In this document: positions 1 through 10,559 of the stretch, one piece after another | Position numbering within the stretch: the stretch's first letter is position 1 | How the letters are laid out: each line of letters starts with the position of its first letter | Origin: Microbacterium sp. PM5 | Lineage (GTDB): Bacteria > Actinomycetota > Actinomycetes > Actinomycetales > Microbacteriaceae | Length of the DNA: 64,000 nucleotides | NCBI RefSeq assembly: GCF_003293595.1 | Contig: NZ_CP022162.1 | Span: 1,860,483 to 1,924,482, forward strand | Reading direction: 5' to 3' | Position numbers and translations under genes: made by a program | Notes under the pieces: generated by a model | What the model was told of the DNA's origin: nothing | The model's database searches: none | What the model saw: only the letters and a program-made list of their open reading frames with translations

Positions 1-796
1 ACTGATCCCGGGCGGCGCCGCGCCGTTCGAGTACACCGTCGTCGCGAAGGACACAGCTCCCTCGTCCCTCCTGCAGGCGCTGAGCCTCACCCCCCAGGTG
101 GAGCTGCTCGACCCGTCGGGCGTGAACCCGGGACTGCGGTACCTGGTCGCGCTCGGATTCGGGCTCATCTTCTTCATGGCGGCGCTGACCTTCGGCTCGA
201 CGATCGCGCAGTCGGTCGTGGAGGAGAAGCAGACCCGCGTCGTCGAACTGCTCATCTCGGCCGTACCCGTGCGGGCGCTGCTCGCCGGCAAGGTCATCGG
301 CAACACGATCCTCGCGATGGGCCAGATCATCGGCCTCGCGGCGATCGCGATCATCGGCTTCACGGTGACCGGCCAAAGCAGTCTGCTCGCCGGGCTCGGC
401 GCCCCCATCGCCTGGTTCGCCGTCTTCTTCCTCTTCGGATTCATCCTGCTCGCCGCGCTGTTCGCCGCGGCTGCGGCGATGGTGTCGCGGATGGAGGACA
501 TCGGCTCGACGACGACACCGCTGACCATGCTGGTGATGGCGCCGTACTTCCTCGTCATCTTCTTCAACGACAATCCGCTGGTGATGACGATCATGTCCTA
601 CGTGCCGTTCTCGGCCCCCGTCGGCATGCCCGTGCGCATCTTCCTCGGGGACGCGCAGTGGTGGGAGCCGCTGCTGTCGCTCGGGGTCATGCTGGTCACC
701 TGCGCGGCGGCCATCTGGGTGGGCGCGAAGATCTATCAGAACTCGCTGCTGCGCATGGGAGCGCGCGTCAAGCTCTCCGAGGCGCTCGCCGGATGA
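1..796 (+). CDS. ABC-2 type transporter permease, 5'-truncated
   Basis: The open frame is already running at base 2 and ends with TGA at 794-796, so the start lies outside the window. The visible part is the C-terminal portion of an ABC-2/NatB-like permease: about six hydrophobic segments, with the cytoplasmic sequence EEKQTRVVELLISAVP between the first two. That EEK-R-ELL pattern is typical of the NatB/YhaP group, which partners with a separate ATPase (possibly upstream) to export sodium, drugs or peptides. The substrate cannot be read from the sequence. The gene converges on the antiporter that follows. Confidence 0.85.
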   Translation, partial: LIPGGAAPFEYTVVAKDTAPSSLLQALSLTPQVELLDPSGVNPGLRYLVALGFGLIFFMAALTFGSTIAQSVVEEKQTRVVELLISAVPVRALLAGKVIGNTILAMGQIIGLAAIAIIGFTVTGQSSLLAGLGAPIAWFAVFFLFGFILLAALFAAAAAMVSRMEDIGSTTTPLTMLVMAPYFLVIFFNDNPLVMTIMSYVPFSAPVGMPVRIFLGDAQWWEPLLSLGVMLVTCAAAIWVGAKIYQNSLLRMGARVKLSEALAG

Positions 797-818
797 CGAG
801 GACGCGCCCCGAGACGGG

Positions 819-2132
819 TCAGTGATCGGCGGATGCCGGTGCCTTCGCGGGCGGCGCGAGCACCGGCATCCGTCGATTGACGAACTGGGGAACCGCGATG
901 CCGTGCAGCAGGATGCTGCCGACGACAGTGAACACCATGATCGCGAGGACGTCGTAGGCCTCCGCGTCGGGCAGCTTGTTGAAGGCGAGCAGCCCGAACA
1001 CGATCGTCGCGGTGCCGCGGGGGCCGACGACCCCGATGAGGATGCGCGACCCCCAGGGCACGGGCGATCCCAGCATCGACAGGTACACCGGCACGATGCG
1101 GAACAACGTCAACGCCAGGACGACGAGCACGAGCAGGCGCCAGTCCACGCCGTTGATGACGACGACGGTGGTCATCGCTCCCAGGACGAACCACACGATG
1201 TTGGCGGCGAGCGTGCCGGCTTCTTCGACGAGAAGGATCTCGGGGTGCGGGATCGTGCGCTCGTCGGTGCGCTTGGTCCGTGCGATGCGGTAGACGATGC
1301 CGGCGACGAACGCTGCGACGAAGCCGTTCGCCGCGACGCTGCTGAGTGTCGCGACGCCGAAGGCGATGAGGGGAACGAGAAGCATGACGTAGCGGATGCC
1401 GGGGGCGTCGGCCCAGCCGCGGCGCGAGGCCCATCGCACGCATACGCCGAAGACACCGCCGATGACCGCGCCGACGACAATCGCGATCGCGGTGGCGGGA
1501 ACGGCCCCGAAGAAGGCCTCGAAGAATTCCCCCAGCCGCTCTTCGAGCTGCGATTCGTTCTCGGGTGAAAGGGTGTCGGAGTTGACGGCCGCCAGGATCG
1601 TCGGCCAGGCGATCGCCGCGGCCAGCGCCATGGCGAACACCGGCGAGACCAACCCGTCGTTGTAGCCGCTTTCGACATTCAAGATCTGGCGCACCCGGGC
1701 GGGGATGCGCGGCGAGCGCAGCAGCGTCGCCGCCGGCGCGAAGTCGGTCGGCATGATGACGCACGCGACGACGATGAGGATGAAGACGCTGAGATGGGGC
1801 AGCAGGAACAGTCCGCTCACCACGACCGCCAAGATCGACAGCGGCAGGGCGACGAGCACGAGGCGCGCGATCGTTCGCCCTTCGCCGCCGAAGACGCCCC
1901 CGCTCACCTCGCACGCATCGACGAACAGCAGCACGGCGAGGATCAGCTCCACGACGTGCTCGGCGGCGTCACTGCCCACCGCATCGGAGAAGCCGGTGAC
2001 GTCGATGAGCACGAGCACTGCTCCGGCGAGAGCGAGCACGGCCGGACCGGCCACGCCGGTGCGTTCGAAACGATGAGCGACGACCGACCACAGACCGATC
2101 ACGACGAAGCCCAGCAGGAAGATCAGCGGCAC
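819..2132 (-). CDS. Cation:proton antiporter, CPA1/NhaP type
   Basis: This is a 437-residue, almost wholly hydrophobic protein with about 12 predicted membrane helices, the usual size of bacterial Na+(K+)/H+ exchangers. The motif VESGYNDGLVSPVF near residue 150 contains the NDG signature of electroneutral CPA1 antiporters. It should exchange cytosolic Na+ or K+ for protons at the plasma membrane, supporting pH and salt balance. The GTG start at 2132 follows GGAGAGG, a good ribosome-binding site. A long antisense frame over the same bases is a shadow of GC-rich coding and is not annotated. The transported cation is inferred from the family only. Confidence 0.88.
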   Translation of the reverse strand: MPLIFLLGFVVIGLWSVVAHRFERTGVAGPAVLALAGAVLVLIDVTGFSDAVGSDAAEHVVELILAVLLFVDACEVSGGVFGGEGRTIARLVLVALPLSILAVVVSGLFLLPHLSVFILIVVACVIMPTDFAPAATLLRSPRIPARVRQILNVESGYNDGLVSPVFAMALAAAIAWPTILAAVNSDTLSPENESQLEERLGEFFEAFFGAVPATAIAIVVGAVIGGVFGVCVRWASRRGWADAPGIRYVMLLVPLIAFGVATLSSVAANGFVAAFVAGIVYRIARTKRTDERTIPHPEILLVEEAGTLAANIVWFVLGAMTTVVVINGVDWRLLVLVVLALTLFRIVPVYLSMLGSPVPWGSRILIGVVGPRGTATIVFGLLAFNKLPDAEAYDVLAIMVFTVVGSILLHGIAVPQFVNRRMPVLAPPAKAPASADH

Positions 2133-2213
2133 CGTTCACCTCTCCTCGGCTGTCTCGGGCGCACGGGCCCCGGTTTCCGGGATCAGTCTGCCAGTCGATG
2201 CCGCCGCCGCGTG

Positions 2214-2684
2214 TCAGCGCTCCACGAGCACGCCGTCGGCATCCGCCCAGACATGGGCCCCGGGACGGAACACGACGCCGGCGATCTCCACCGGCACGTC
2301 GAGCTCGCCGACGCCCGCCTTGGCGCTCTTGCGGGGGTTCGAGCCGAGGGCCTTGACACCGAGATCGAGCGCGGCGATCGCAACCCGGTCGCGGATCGCG
2401 CCGTGCACGATGAGGCCGGCCCAACCGTTCGCGACCGCGGATGCCGCGATCAGGTCGCCCACGAGCGCCGATTCCAGCGAGCCGCCGCCGTCGATCACGA
2501 GCACGGCGCCCTCGCCCGGGGTCGCGAGCGTCGCCTTGACGAGCGCGTTGTCACGGTGGCAGCGGATCGTGCGGACCGGGCCGTCGAACGCCGCCCGTCC
2601 GCCGAAGTCGTGCAGCTGCAGGGCGAGCGAGTCCAGCGCGTCCCTGCGCTCGTCGTACAGGTCGGCCGTCGCGATGGTGGTCAT
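2214..2684 (-). CDS. rraA: RraA-like protein (regulator of RNase E / HMG-aldolase family)
   Basis: The 156-residue protein matches the RraA/MenG-like fold: ATADLYDE at the N-terminus, the central GDLIAASAVANGWAG, and VHGAIRDR, which in this family forms the nucleotide- or pyruvate-binding surface. Enterobacterial RraA inhibits RNase E; close relatives are metal-dependent 4-hydroxy-4-methyl-2-oxoglutarate/oxaloacetate aldolases that need G-x20-R-D-R. RDR is present here, so aldolase activity is as plausible as RNase control. A TAGCGT -10 hexamer at 2691-2696 lies 6 bases before the ATG, suggesting a leaderless message. Confidence 0.85.
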   Translation of the reverse strand: MTTIATADLYDERRDALDSLALQLHDFGGRAAFDGPVRTIRCHRDNALVKATLATPGEGAVLVIDGGGSLESALVGDLIAASAVANGWAGLIVHGAIRDRVAIAALDLGVKALGSNPRKSAKAGVGELDVPVEIAGVVFRPGAHVWADADGVLVER

Positions 2685-2871
2685 GACGCCACGCTAACGA
2701 GACGCGGGGGCGCGGGGCGCCGTCATGAGCGCGGAAGTTCCGGCATCCTTCCGCCGCCAGCAAACTCATAGGTCCTCATGGGAACAAGACGTCGGTTCCA
2801 TACGGTTGCATCGACCGGGCCGATGGCGTCCCACCGACAAACCGTCCTTCATCCTTCTTCAGGAGACGACC

Positions 2872-3453
2872 ATGAGCACCATCGCCGCACACCCCGCCGA
2901 CACCGACGCGCCGATTCTCGACGTCCTCGCCGAGCGCTGGAGCACCCGTATCTTCGACCCCGCGACGCCGATCGACGAGGATGCGCTCGCCAGCGCCCTC
3001 GAGGCGGCCCGCTGGGCACCGTCCGCCAACAACACGCAGCCGTGGCGCTTCGTGGTCGCCCGCCGCGGCTCGGCCGCGCACGCGCAGATCGTGGACGCCC
3101 TGATGGGCTTCAACCAGTCGTGGGCGGCAGACGCCGCCGCTCTCGTCGTGTTCGCATCGGCCGCCGCGCTCGACGGCAAGCCGCTGCCGTGGGCCGCGTA
3201 CGACACCGGCCAGGCGGCCGCCCACTTCACGGTTCAGGCGCACGCCTCGGGCCTGCACACCCACCAGATGGGCGGCTTCGACCGTGACGCGATCGCCGCG
3301 GCGTTCAGCTTCGGCGACGACCTCGTGGCCGTGACCGTGATGGCCGTCGGCGCCCTCGGCGACATCGACGCCGCTCCCGAGGCGCTGCGCGAGCGCGAGC
3401 TGGCCCCGCGCGCGCGTCGCCCCATCGCGGAGTCGCTCATCGTCAACGACTGA
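2872..3453 (+). CDS. Nitroreductase family protein
   Basis: The 193-residue product fits the NfnB/NfsA-like flavoprotein superfamily. LAERWSTRIFDP near residue 17 carries the S-x-R motif that binds the FMN phosphate, and EAARWAPSANNTQPWRF near residue 45 is the classic APSxxNxQPW segment. The enzyme should reduce nitro compounds or quinones with NAD(P)H and probably acts as a homodimer. I chose the ATG at 2872 because AGGAG at 2861-2865 sits 6 bases upstream and homology begins there; an in-frame ATG at 2725 would add an unrelated tail. A hairpin terminator follows the stop. The natural substrate is unknown. Confidence 0.88.
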   Translation: MSTIAAHPADTDAPILDVLAERWSTRIFDPATPIDEDALASALEAARWAPSANNTQPWRFVVARRGSAAHAQIVDALMGFNQSWAADAAALVVFASAAALDGKPLPWAAYDTGQAAAHFTVQAHASGLHTHQMGGFDRDAIAAAFSFGDDLVAVTVMAVGALGDIDAAPEALRERELAPRARRPIAESLIVND

Positions 3454-3485
3454 CGCGCGGCGCCTCCCCCGCCCCGCCCCGCGAG

Positions 3486-3546
3486 AAACCACTCCCCGCA
3501 CGAGAAACACGTGCAGGAGTGGTTTTTCGCATGCGGAGTGGTTTTT
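3486..3546. terminator. Hairpin terminator built from a repeated AGTGGTTTTTCGCA unit
   Basis: AAACCACTCC (3486-3495) pairs with GGAGTGGTTT (3516-3525), with an inner GCACG/CGTGC stem; five T residues follow at 3523-3527. This is a sound intrinsic terminator for the nitroreductase gene. GGAGTGGTTTTTCGCA then recurs at 3535-3550, just before the clpB stop on the other strand, so the site may serve both convergent genes. Confidence 0.75.
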
Positions 3547-3555
3547 CGCAGGTCG

Positions 3556-5781
<2,226 letters not shown>

Positions 5782-5823
5782 CGTTTCTCCCTGACACTCA
5801 TGAGGAAATCTGCGAGGCTCAAA

Positions 5824-5871
5824 CTTGAGCCATCTGGACTCAACTTTATCAAAACGTGATGCGGGCGGCAA
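5824..5871 (-). promoter_or_regulatory. clpB promoter with HspR operator (HAIR)
   Basis: Read on the minus strand, -35 TTGCCG (5871-5866) and -10 TAAAGT (5848-5843) are 17 bases apart. The -10 runs straight into GTTGAGT-N7-GCTCAAG (5844-5824), a close match to the HAIR consensus CTTGAGT-N7-ACTCAAG bound by HspR. Binding would block polymerase at the -10. The hspR gene itself lies at 28293-28742. Confidence 0.85.
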
Positions 5872-5934
5872 GGGGCCGCGCGATGGGCAGTCCTCCCCAT
5901 CGCGACGACGCCGGGGCTCACCTAAAGTGACGAC

Positions 5935-6228
5935 GTGGCCGATCTCGTCGTCAATACGGAGAACCTCCGAAATCTCGCGAACCAGCTCGCGACCGTCCAC
6001 GGCACCCTCACCGCCGCGGACGGCGATGCGCGCGACCTGGCGGGGATGATCCCGCACGCCGGGCTCGCCTCCGCCGTGGACGAGTTCACCTCGGGGTGGG
6101 ACCGGCGCCGCAAAGATCTCGCAGATCGCGTGGACCAGCTGCAGAAGCGCGCCGACGGCGCCGCCGATGCCTTCGAAGGCGTCGACGGCCAGCTGGCCGA
6201 CAAGCTCACGGAGGGAAGCAACGGATGA
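5935..6228 (+). CDS. ESX/EspC-like (WXG100-type) small helical protein
   Basis: This 97-residue protein is almost entirely helical, with two amphipathic helices around a [17 protein letters not shown] turn. The pattern of a central F...W pair, then spaced leucines and a closing A..F...D, resembles EspC/DUF2580 and WXG100 proteins secreted by type VII systems; the strict W-x-G triplet is not present. A TAAAGT -10 at 5923-5928 lies 6 bases before the GTG start, indicating a leaderless transcript. The stop overlaps the next start (ATGA), so the two proteins are probably made together and may pair. No ESX ATPase or membrane-core gene is in the window. Confidence 0.6.
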   Translation: MADLVVNTENLRNLANQLATVHGTLTAADGDARDLAGMIPHAGLASAVDEFTSGWDRRRKDLADRVDQLQKRADGAADAFEGVDGQLADKLTEGSNG

Positions 6229-7631
6229 CCATGGCACCCATCGGCGGCGACGTCGCCGGCATCCGCGGGCACGCCTCGCGCTACAGCTCCACCGCCCGCG
6301 CGGTGTCGGAAGCAGTCGAGATGCTGCAGGCGGTGATCGACGCGTCGCAGCAGGAGACGAGCGACGCGGTCGAAGCGCTGGCCGGGACGATCGGCGACAC
6401 GAAGACCTACCTCTCCCGCATCCGCGAGCGGTACGAAGTGGCCGGCTCCGCGCTGTCCGACTTCGCGAACGAACTCGAGCAGGCGCAGCAGCAGGCGGCC
6501 GGGGCCATCGCCGCGCACGACGACGCCCAGCGTCGGCACATGTACGCGCAGCGCAACCTCTCGGAGGCTCGCGAGGCCACGCAGCAGACCGTCGACCCGA
6601 ACGAGCTCGCGGAGGCGACGGATGCCGCGCGTCGCTACTCCTCGATGAGCACGACGGCCGCGAGTGATCTGTCGCAGGCACAGGCCGCTTACGATGCCGC
6701 GCTCCAGCGCGTGCAGCGGGCCGGCGACGCCGCGGCATCCACCATCTCGCAGACGGTGTCCAGCGATTCGCTCAACGACTCGTGGTGGGACAACGTCCTG
6801 GACTGGGTGAACCAGAACGCGGAGTGGCTGAAGGTCGTCAAGGACATTCTGACGGTCGTCACCGCCATCGTCGGCGTGCTGTCGATCTTCTTCCCCGTGC
6901 TCGCACCCATCGCCCTGGGGCTCGCCGTCCTGTCGATGGGGCTCAGCTTCCTGCTGGCCTCGTCGGGCGACGGGTCGTGGTTCGATTTCGCACTGGACGC
7001 CATCGGCGTGCTGACCTTCGGCGTCGGCAGCGCCGCGCTGGCCGGCATCAAACTCGGCACCGTCGCCCTGCGCGGCGGCCGCGCGGCCACACTCGCGGTG
7101 CGCAGCCCCGGGATGGTGTGGGGCAACGGCGCGCGCCAGGTCATCGGCAATCTGCTCGATCGGGGCCTGGTGGGATCGATCCGCCAGCCGCTGCGGATGG
7201 TGGCCGACGAGAGCGCGAGCGTCCTGTCGGCACGGCCGAACTTCGCACAGGTCGTCACGCACTGGGGCGACGACGCCATCAAGGGCATCCGCGAGTCGGA
7301 CAGCATCATCATCTCCGAGTTCGACCAGATCGCGTCGCAGGCGCGGCTCGGCGCCGGCGGCGCCATCGACAACCTCGTGACGAGCGGCGTCGACAGCCTG
7401 AAGGGAGTCGTCGGGACGATGGGCAAGATCGGCTCGTCGCTCGACTCCTACAACCTGGTCGGAATCGGGATCAACCGCAGCGACCAGCTGGTCAACTGGG
7501 TTCAGGACCAGACCGGGGTCCAGACACCGCTGGGTACCCTCACGACCGGCCTCAACGAGGTGTACGGATTCGTTCCGGGGCTGTTCGAGGCGCCGATGGG
7601 AGCGGACTGGCGCTCCGCCTCCACCCCGTGA
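6225..7631 (+). CDS. Putative T7SS-type effector-like protein with helical N-domain and membrane region
   Basis: The 468-residue product starts with about 190 residues of long heptad-rich helices (LXG/WXG-like, many Q, A, E), then [17 protein letters not shown], followed by two or three strongly hydrophobic segments between residues 205 and 285. The last 180 residues are mixed and not recognised. This order of secretion-type helical head, hydrophobic belt and variable tail is seen in actinobacterial polymorphic-toxin-like proteins. The ATGA overlap with the preceding small helical gene fits a partner/chaperone relation. No nuclease, deaminase or ADP-ribosyltransferase motif is visible, so a toxin role is only a suggestion. 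Confidence 0.5.
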   Translation: MTMAPIGGDVAGIRGHASRYSSTARAVSEAVEMLQAVIDASQQETSDAVEALAGTIGDTKTYLSRIRERYEVAGSALSDFANELEQAQQQAAGAIAAHDDAQRRHMYAQRNLSEAREATQQTVDPNELAEATDAARRYSSMSTTAASDLSQAQAAYDAALQRVQRAGDAAASTISQTVSSDSLNDSWWDNVLDWVNQNAEWLKVVKDILTVVTAIVGVLSIFFPVLAPIALGLAVLSMGLSFLLASSGDGSWFDFALDAIGVLTFGVGSAALAGIKLGTVALRGGRAATLAVRSPGMVWGNGARQVIGNLLDRGLVGSIRQPLRMVADESASVLSARPNFAQVVTHWGDDAIKGIRESDSIIISEFDQIASQARLGAGGAIDNLVTSGVDSLKGVVGTMGKIGSSLDSYNLVGIGINRSDQLVNWVQDQTGVQTPLGTLTTGLNEVYGFVPGLFEAPMGADWRSASTP

Positions 7632-8221
7632 CGCTCGAGCGCCGCGTGGCATGGGAGGCCCGCTTCGGGGACGGCCTCTTCCTCGCCACCATCCTCTGGA
7701 TTGTCTTCGGTGCACTCCCGACGATCGGCTTGCTGGTGGGACAGCTCGTGACCGGTTCGTTCGTGAGCAAAGGCATCGTGCCCGACAGCTTTCCCGCCTT
7801 CATGCCACCGTGGTGGGCGGCCTACCCCATGACCCTGCTGCTCGTGGTGTTGGCCCTGGGGTCGCTGCCACTGCCCCTGCGGGGTCCGCGGGCAACCACG
7901 CGGAGCACACTTCTGACGGTGCTCGTGCTGACCTTCAGCACGACGCTCTACATCGCCGCAGCCGCCGGGGCGGCGGAAGCCCACGAGGGTCGCGTCAATT
8001 TCTTCGGGGTCGACAACCTCGTGTTCATCCAGTTCTTCCTGATCCTCGTCACCGTCGCACGCATGCTGCTGAGCGGACTGCGCCTGCTGCCGCGAACGTG
8101 GCGGGAGTACAGAGACGACGACGGTACCGTGGTGCCGCCGAAAGAGATCGTGCGTCGCGCCCCGCGCCGCCCGTGGGACTGGAATCGCAACCGGATGCAG
8201 CGCCGTCCGCCGGGGCAGTGA
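7628..8221 (+). CDS. Four-helix membrane protein of unknown function
   Basis: This 197-residue protein starts at GTG overlapping the previous stop (GTGA). Four hydrophobic stretches (about residues 12-40, 58-76, 85-106 and 120-142) precede a basic, arginine- and tryptophan-rich tail likely in the cytosol. I do not recognise the family. Translational coupling to the effector-like gene suggests a membrane partner or an immunity-type protein, but nothing in the sequence proves either. Confidence 0.6.
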   Translation: MTLERRVAWEARFGDGLFLATILWIVFGALPTIGLLVGQLVTGSFVSKGIVPDSFPAFMPPWWAAYPMTLLLVVLALGSLPLPLRGPRATTRSTLLTVLVLTFSTTLYIAAAAGAAEAHEGRVNFFGVDNLVFIQFFLILVTVARMLLSGLRLLPRTWREYRDDDGTVVPPKEIVRRAPRRPWDWNRNRMQRRPPGQ

Positions 8222-8229
8222 AGGACACC

Positions 8230-8799
8230 ATGAACGAGATCGCGCCCCCGCGCTACCGGCTCGTGCTGCCGCCGGGCTTCCTGCTCATCCCCGTCGGCCA
8301 CTCCACGGACGACGAGATCACCGCCCTCGTCCGTCGGCATTATCGCGACCTGCCTCGCGACAGCTACGGCCCGCAGATCGACCGGACCGCCGCTCAGCTG
8401 GTCGCCGCTGCGCGCAGCGCCCGCGAGGCCGGCGTACTCGACCTCATCGTGCCGATGGGCGTGCCGTGGCGCGCGCCGGTGTCGCTGGCGATCGCGATCA
8501 GCACCGGCACGGCACCCGCCGTCGACGACCCGGAGCCCTCGGCATCCGAGATCAGCGAGACCGTGACGACATCCGCAGGCGAGGCCGTTCGAGCGACCGA
8601 GAGGTTCGCCGTGCCCACAAGAGCCGACGAGATGGCACCGTTGATGAGAGTGCGCTTCCGATGGCCGATTCCCGATAGCGACCGGCAGCTGGTCGCGATC
8701 TGCACGATCAGCGGCACGGTCGACCCCGAACTCGCGCCGATCGTCGACGCCCTCGCGGAGCTCGGCGATCTGCTGCTGCAGACGCTTCGCTGGGACTGA
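8230..8799 (+). CDS. Hypothetical protein of the ESX-like module (189 aa)
   Basis: The protein has no signal peptide or membrane helix. It opens with a beta-like stretch (RYRLVLPPGFLLIPV), a helix with ALVRRHYRDLPRDSYGP, then VLDLIVPMGVPWRAPVSLAIA, and closes with an acidic helix ending in LLLQTLRW. The start at 8230 follows AAGGACACC, a modest ribosome-binding site, 8 bases after the previous stop. Layout and length resemble the next gene (cytosolic, about 185 residues, ending in a D-x-LA helix), so the two could be distant relatives. No function is assigned; a cytosolic chaperone or immunity role is conceivable. Confidence 0.55.
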   Translation: MNEIAPPRYRLVLPPGFLLIPVGHSTDDEITALVRRHYRDLPRDSYGPQIDRTAAQLVAAARSAREAGVLDLIVPMGVPWRAPVSLAIAISTGTAPAVDDPEPSASEISETVTTSAGEAVRATERFAVPTRADEMAPLMRVRFRWPIPDSDRQLVAICTISGTVDPELAPIVDALAELGDLLLQTLRWD

Positions 8800-8809
8800 G
8801 AGGAACTTC

Positions 8810-9364
8810 ATGGCCATCGACATGGACTACGACCTGGACCGCTGGGTCTACGTGCCGAACCTCTTCCCCTGGGAGTCGTTCGGCGACGAGGAGCAGTGGG
8901 CGGATGCCGTCGCACGCGCCTTCGGCGGCGAAGGCCGCACGGCCGCACCCGCAGAGCTGGTCGACTGGCTGCGGGCCTACCTGGTCGGCGCCGTGCGCAG
9001 CAACCGATCGGGAACGATCCGCTTCGTGCATCTACCGAACATCACCGCACCGCACGCCATCGTCGACGTCTACGACATGCCGCATCGCGACGACGTCGCA
9101 CTGATCGACCTCACGCATGAGAAGCAGGGACCTGCAGTGCGCGAGCCCGAGGTCGTCCCGTTCGACTCCGAGCATCTCGGCGCGGGGATCAAATCCACGC
9201 GATGGGTGCGCACCGAGGCCGACGCGATCGCCCGAGCCACCAACTGGGTCTGGCGCACCGGCGAGCGCGACATCGTGGTGATGACCGCCAGCTCCGACCT
9301 CCCTCTCGCCGAGGCTCTCGACCCGGTGGTCGACGAACTGGCCCGTACGATCCGCCTGGCCTGA
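8810..9364 (+). CDS. Hypothetical protein of the ESX-like module (184 aa)
   Basis: This is a soluble, acidic protein, probably alpha/beta. Near the N-terminus is DLDRWVYVPNLFPWESFG; the C-terminal third contains NWVWRTGERDIVVMTAS and ends VVDELARTIRLA. The same order (D-x-x-RWV-x-V near the start; W/Y-x-W-x-TG, a hydrophobic strand with TA, then VDELAR-[ST]-[IL]-R at the end) recurs in the protein at 22306-22911, so the two may be homologous. The gene lies 10 bases after its neighbour and closes the five-gene module. The function is unknown. Confidence 0.55.
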   Translation: MAIDMDYDLDRWVYVPNLFPWESFGDEEQWADAVARAFGGEGRTAAPAELVDWLRAYLVGAVRSNRSGTIRFVHLPNITAPHAIVDVYDMPHRDDVALIDLTHEKQGPAVREPEVVPFDSEHLGAGIKSTRWVRTEADAIARATNWVWRTGERDIVVMTASSDLPLAEALDPVVDELARTIRLA

Positions 9365-9372
9365 GGCCGCGA

Positions 9373-10359
9373 TCAGGAGGCCATCGCCTCCAGATCTGCA
9401 GGCACCGGCGTCGTGCACGTGAAGCGCGCGCGGTAGGCGGTGGGCGTCAGCCCCAGAGTGCGCCCGAAGTTCTGCCGCAGCACGGCCGCCGACCCGAAGC
9501 CGCACGCCGACGCGATGGCGTCCAGGCCCAGGTCGGTCTGCTCGAGCAGACGCTGTGCGTGGATGATCCGCTGGCGTCCCAGCCAGGCCGCGGGCGTCGT
9601 GCCGTAGTCGGCTTTGAATCGACGCGCGAAGGTGCGCGGTGACATGTGAGCACGGGCGGCGAGCTGATCCACCGACAGATCGAGGGTGAGGTTCTCGAGC
9701 ATCCACTCGGTGACCGGTGTGAGCGAGAGCGACGTGGATTCGGGCAGCGGCTTCGCGATGAACTGCGCCTGGCCGCCGTCGCGCTGGGGAGGGACGACCA
9801 TGCGGCGCGCGATCGTGTTGGTCATCTCGGCGCCGAGCTCGAGGCGCAGCAGGTGAAGGCATGCGTCCAGCCCCGCTGCCGTGCCGGCGCTGGTGATGAT
9901 GCGCCCGTCCTGGACGTACAGAACGTTGGGGTCGACGTCGATGCGCGGATACATCTCGGCCATCGTGTCGGCGTAGCGCCAATGGGTCGTCGCACGCCGG
10001 CCATCCAGCACCCCGGCAGCCGCCACCACGAACGAGCCGCTGCAGACCGTGAGCACCCAGGCGCCTCGCTCGACGGCGCGGCGCACCACGGCGGACACGC
10101 GTTCGTCCACGTGCGCCCACTGGTCGCGCGGGATCGGGGTGATCACGACGAGATCGGCCTCGTCGGCGAACGACAGATCGTCGTCGACGTTGATCGAGAA
10201 GCGCAGGTTGCTCGGCACCGCGCCCGGGTCGGGCGCGACGACGCGGAAGTCGAAGTTCGGGATGCCGTCGTCCGACCGATCGAGCCCGAACGCCTCGCAG
10301 GCCAGACCGAACTCGAAGGGAGCGAAACCGGGCTGGACGACGCAGGCGATGGTCTTCAT
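9373..10359 (-). CDS. GlxA-family transcriptional regulator (DJ-1/PfpI domain plus AraC HTH)
   Basis: Residues 1-170 form a DJ-1/PfpI-like domain with the nucleophile-elbow sequence VLTVCSGSFV. Residues about 215-315 hold two helix-turn-helix motifs of the AraC type, including LAARAHMSPRTFARRFK and IASACGFGSAAVLRQNF. Such proteins sense a metabolite with the first domain and activate nearby or distant genes. The 328-residue length is normal. A TAGGAT -10 at 10367-10372 lies 7 bases before the ATG, so the message is probably leaderless. The target is unknown; the neighbouring small membrane gene is divergent and could be regulated. Confidence 0.88.
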   Translation of the reverse strand: MKTIACVVQPGFAPFEFGLACEAFGLDRSDDGIPNFDFRVVAPDPGAVPSNLRFSINVDDDLSFADEADLVVITPIPRDQWAHVDERVSAVVRRAVERGAWVLTVCSGSFVVAAAGVLDGRRATTHWRYADTMAEMYPRIDVDPNVLYVQDGRIITSAGTAAGLDACLHLLRLELGAEMTNTIARRMVVPPQRDGGQAQFIAKPLPESTSLSLTPVTEWMLENLTLDLSVDQLAARAHMSPRTFARRFKADYGTTPAAWLGRQRIIHAQRLLEQTDLGLDAIASACGFGSAAVLRQNFGRTLGLTPTAYRARFTCTTPVPADLEAMAS

Positions 10360-10430
10360 GGCAGGAATCCTACTCCTTTGAGCAGTTCTGCCACTCGTGA
10401 CTCTCCGGCTACGGGCATAGCTTTTCTGCC

Positions 10431-10550
10431 ATGCTCATCTTCTTCCTTGTTCTCGCACTCGTCATCGTCGTATCGGTCGGCGCGACCGTTCGCGCCCTCA
10501 TCACCGACGACTACCGGCCGGTGCGGACCGACCGGTCACGCCTGCCGTGA
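10431..10550 (+). CDS. Small single-helix membrane protein (39 aa)
   Basis: This short frame encodes 39 residues: a hydrophobic N-terminal helix beginning MLIFFLVLALVIVVSVG, then a short basic cytoplasmic tail ending RTDRSRLP. TAGCTT at 10418-10423 lies 7 bases before the ATG, the spacing seen at other leaderless genes here. The gene is divergent from the GlxA-type regulator and converges on the lacI-type gene. Single-pass miniproteins of this form are common in actinobacteria, but I know no function for this one. Confidence 0.55.
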   Translation: MLIFFLVLALVIVVSVGATVRALITDDYRPVRTDRSRLP

Positions 10551-10559
10551 GGACGCCGC

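Noticed and set aside
5782-6738. In-frame upstream extension of clpB through the promoter and ESX-like genes.
   Set aside because: It would contain the HspR operator and two other genes; homology begins near 5781.
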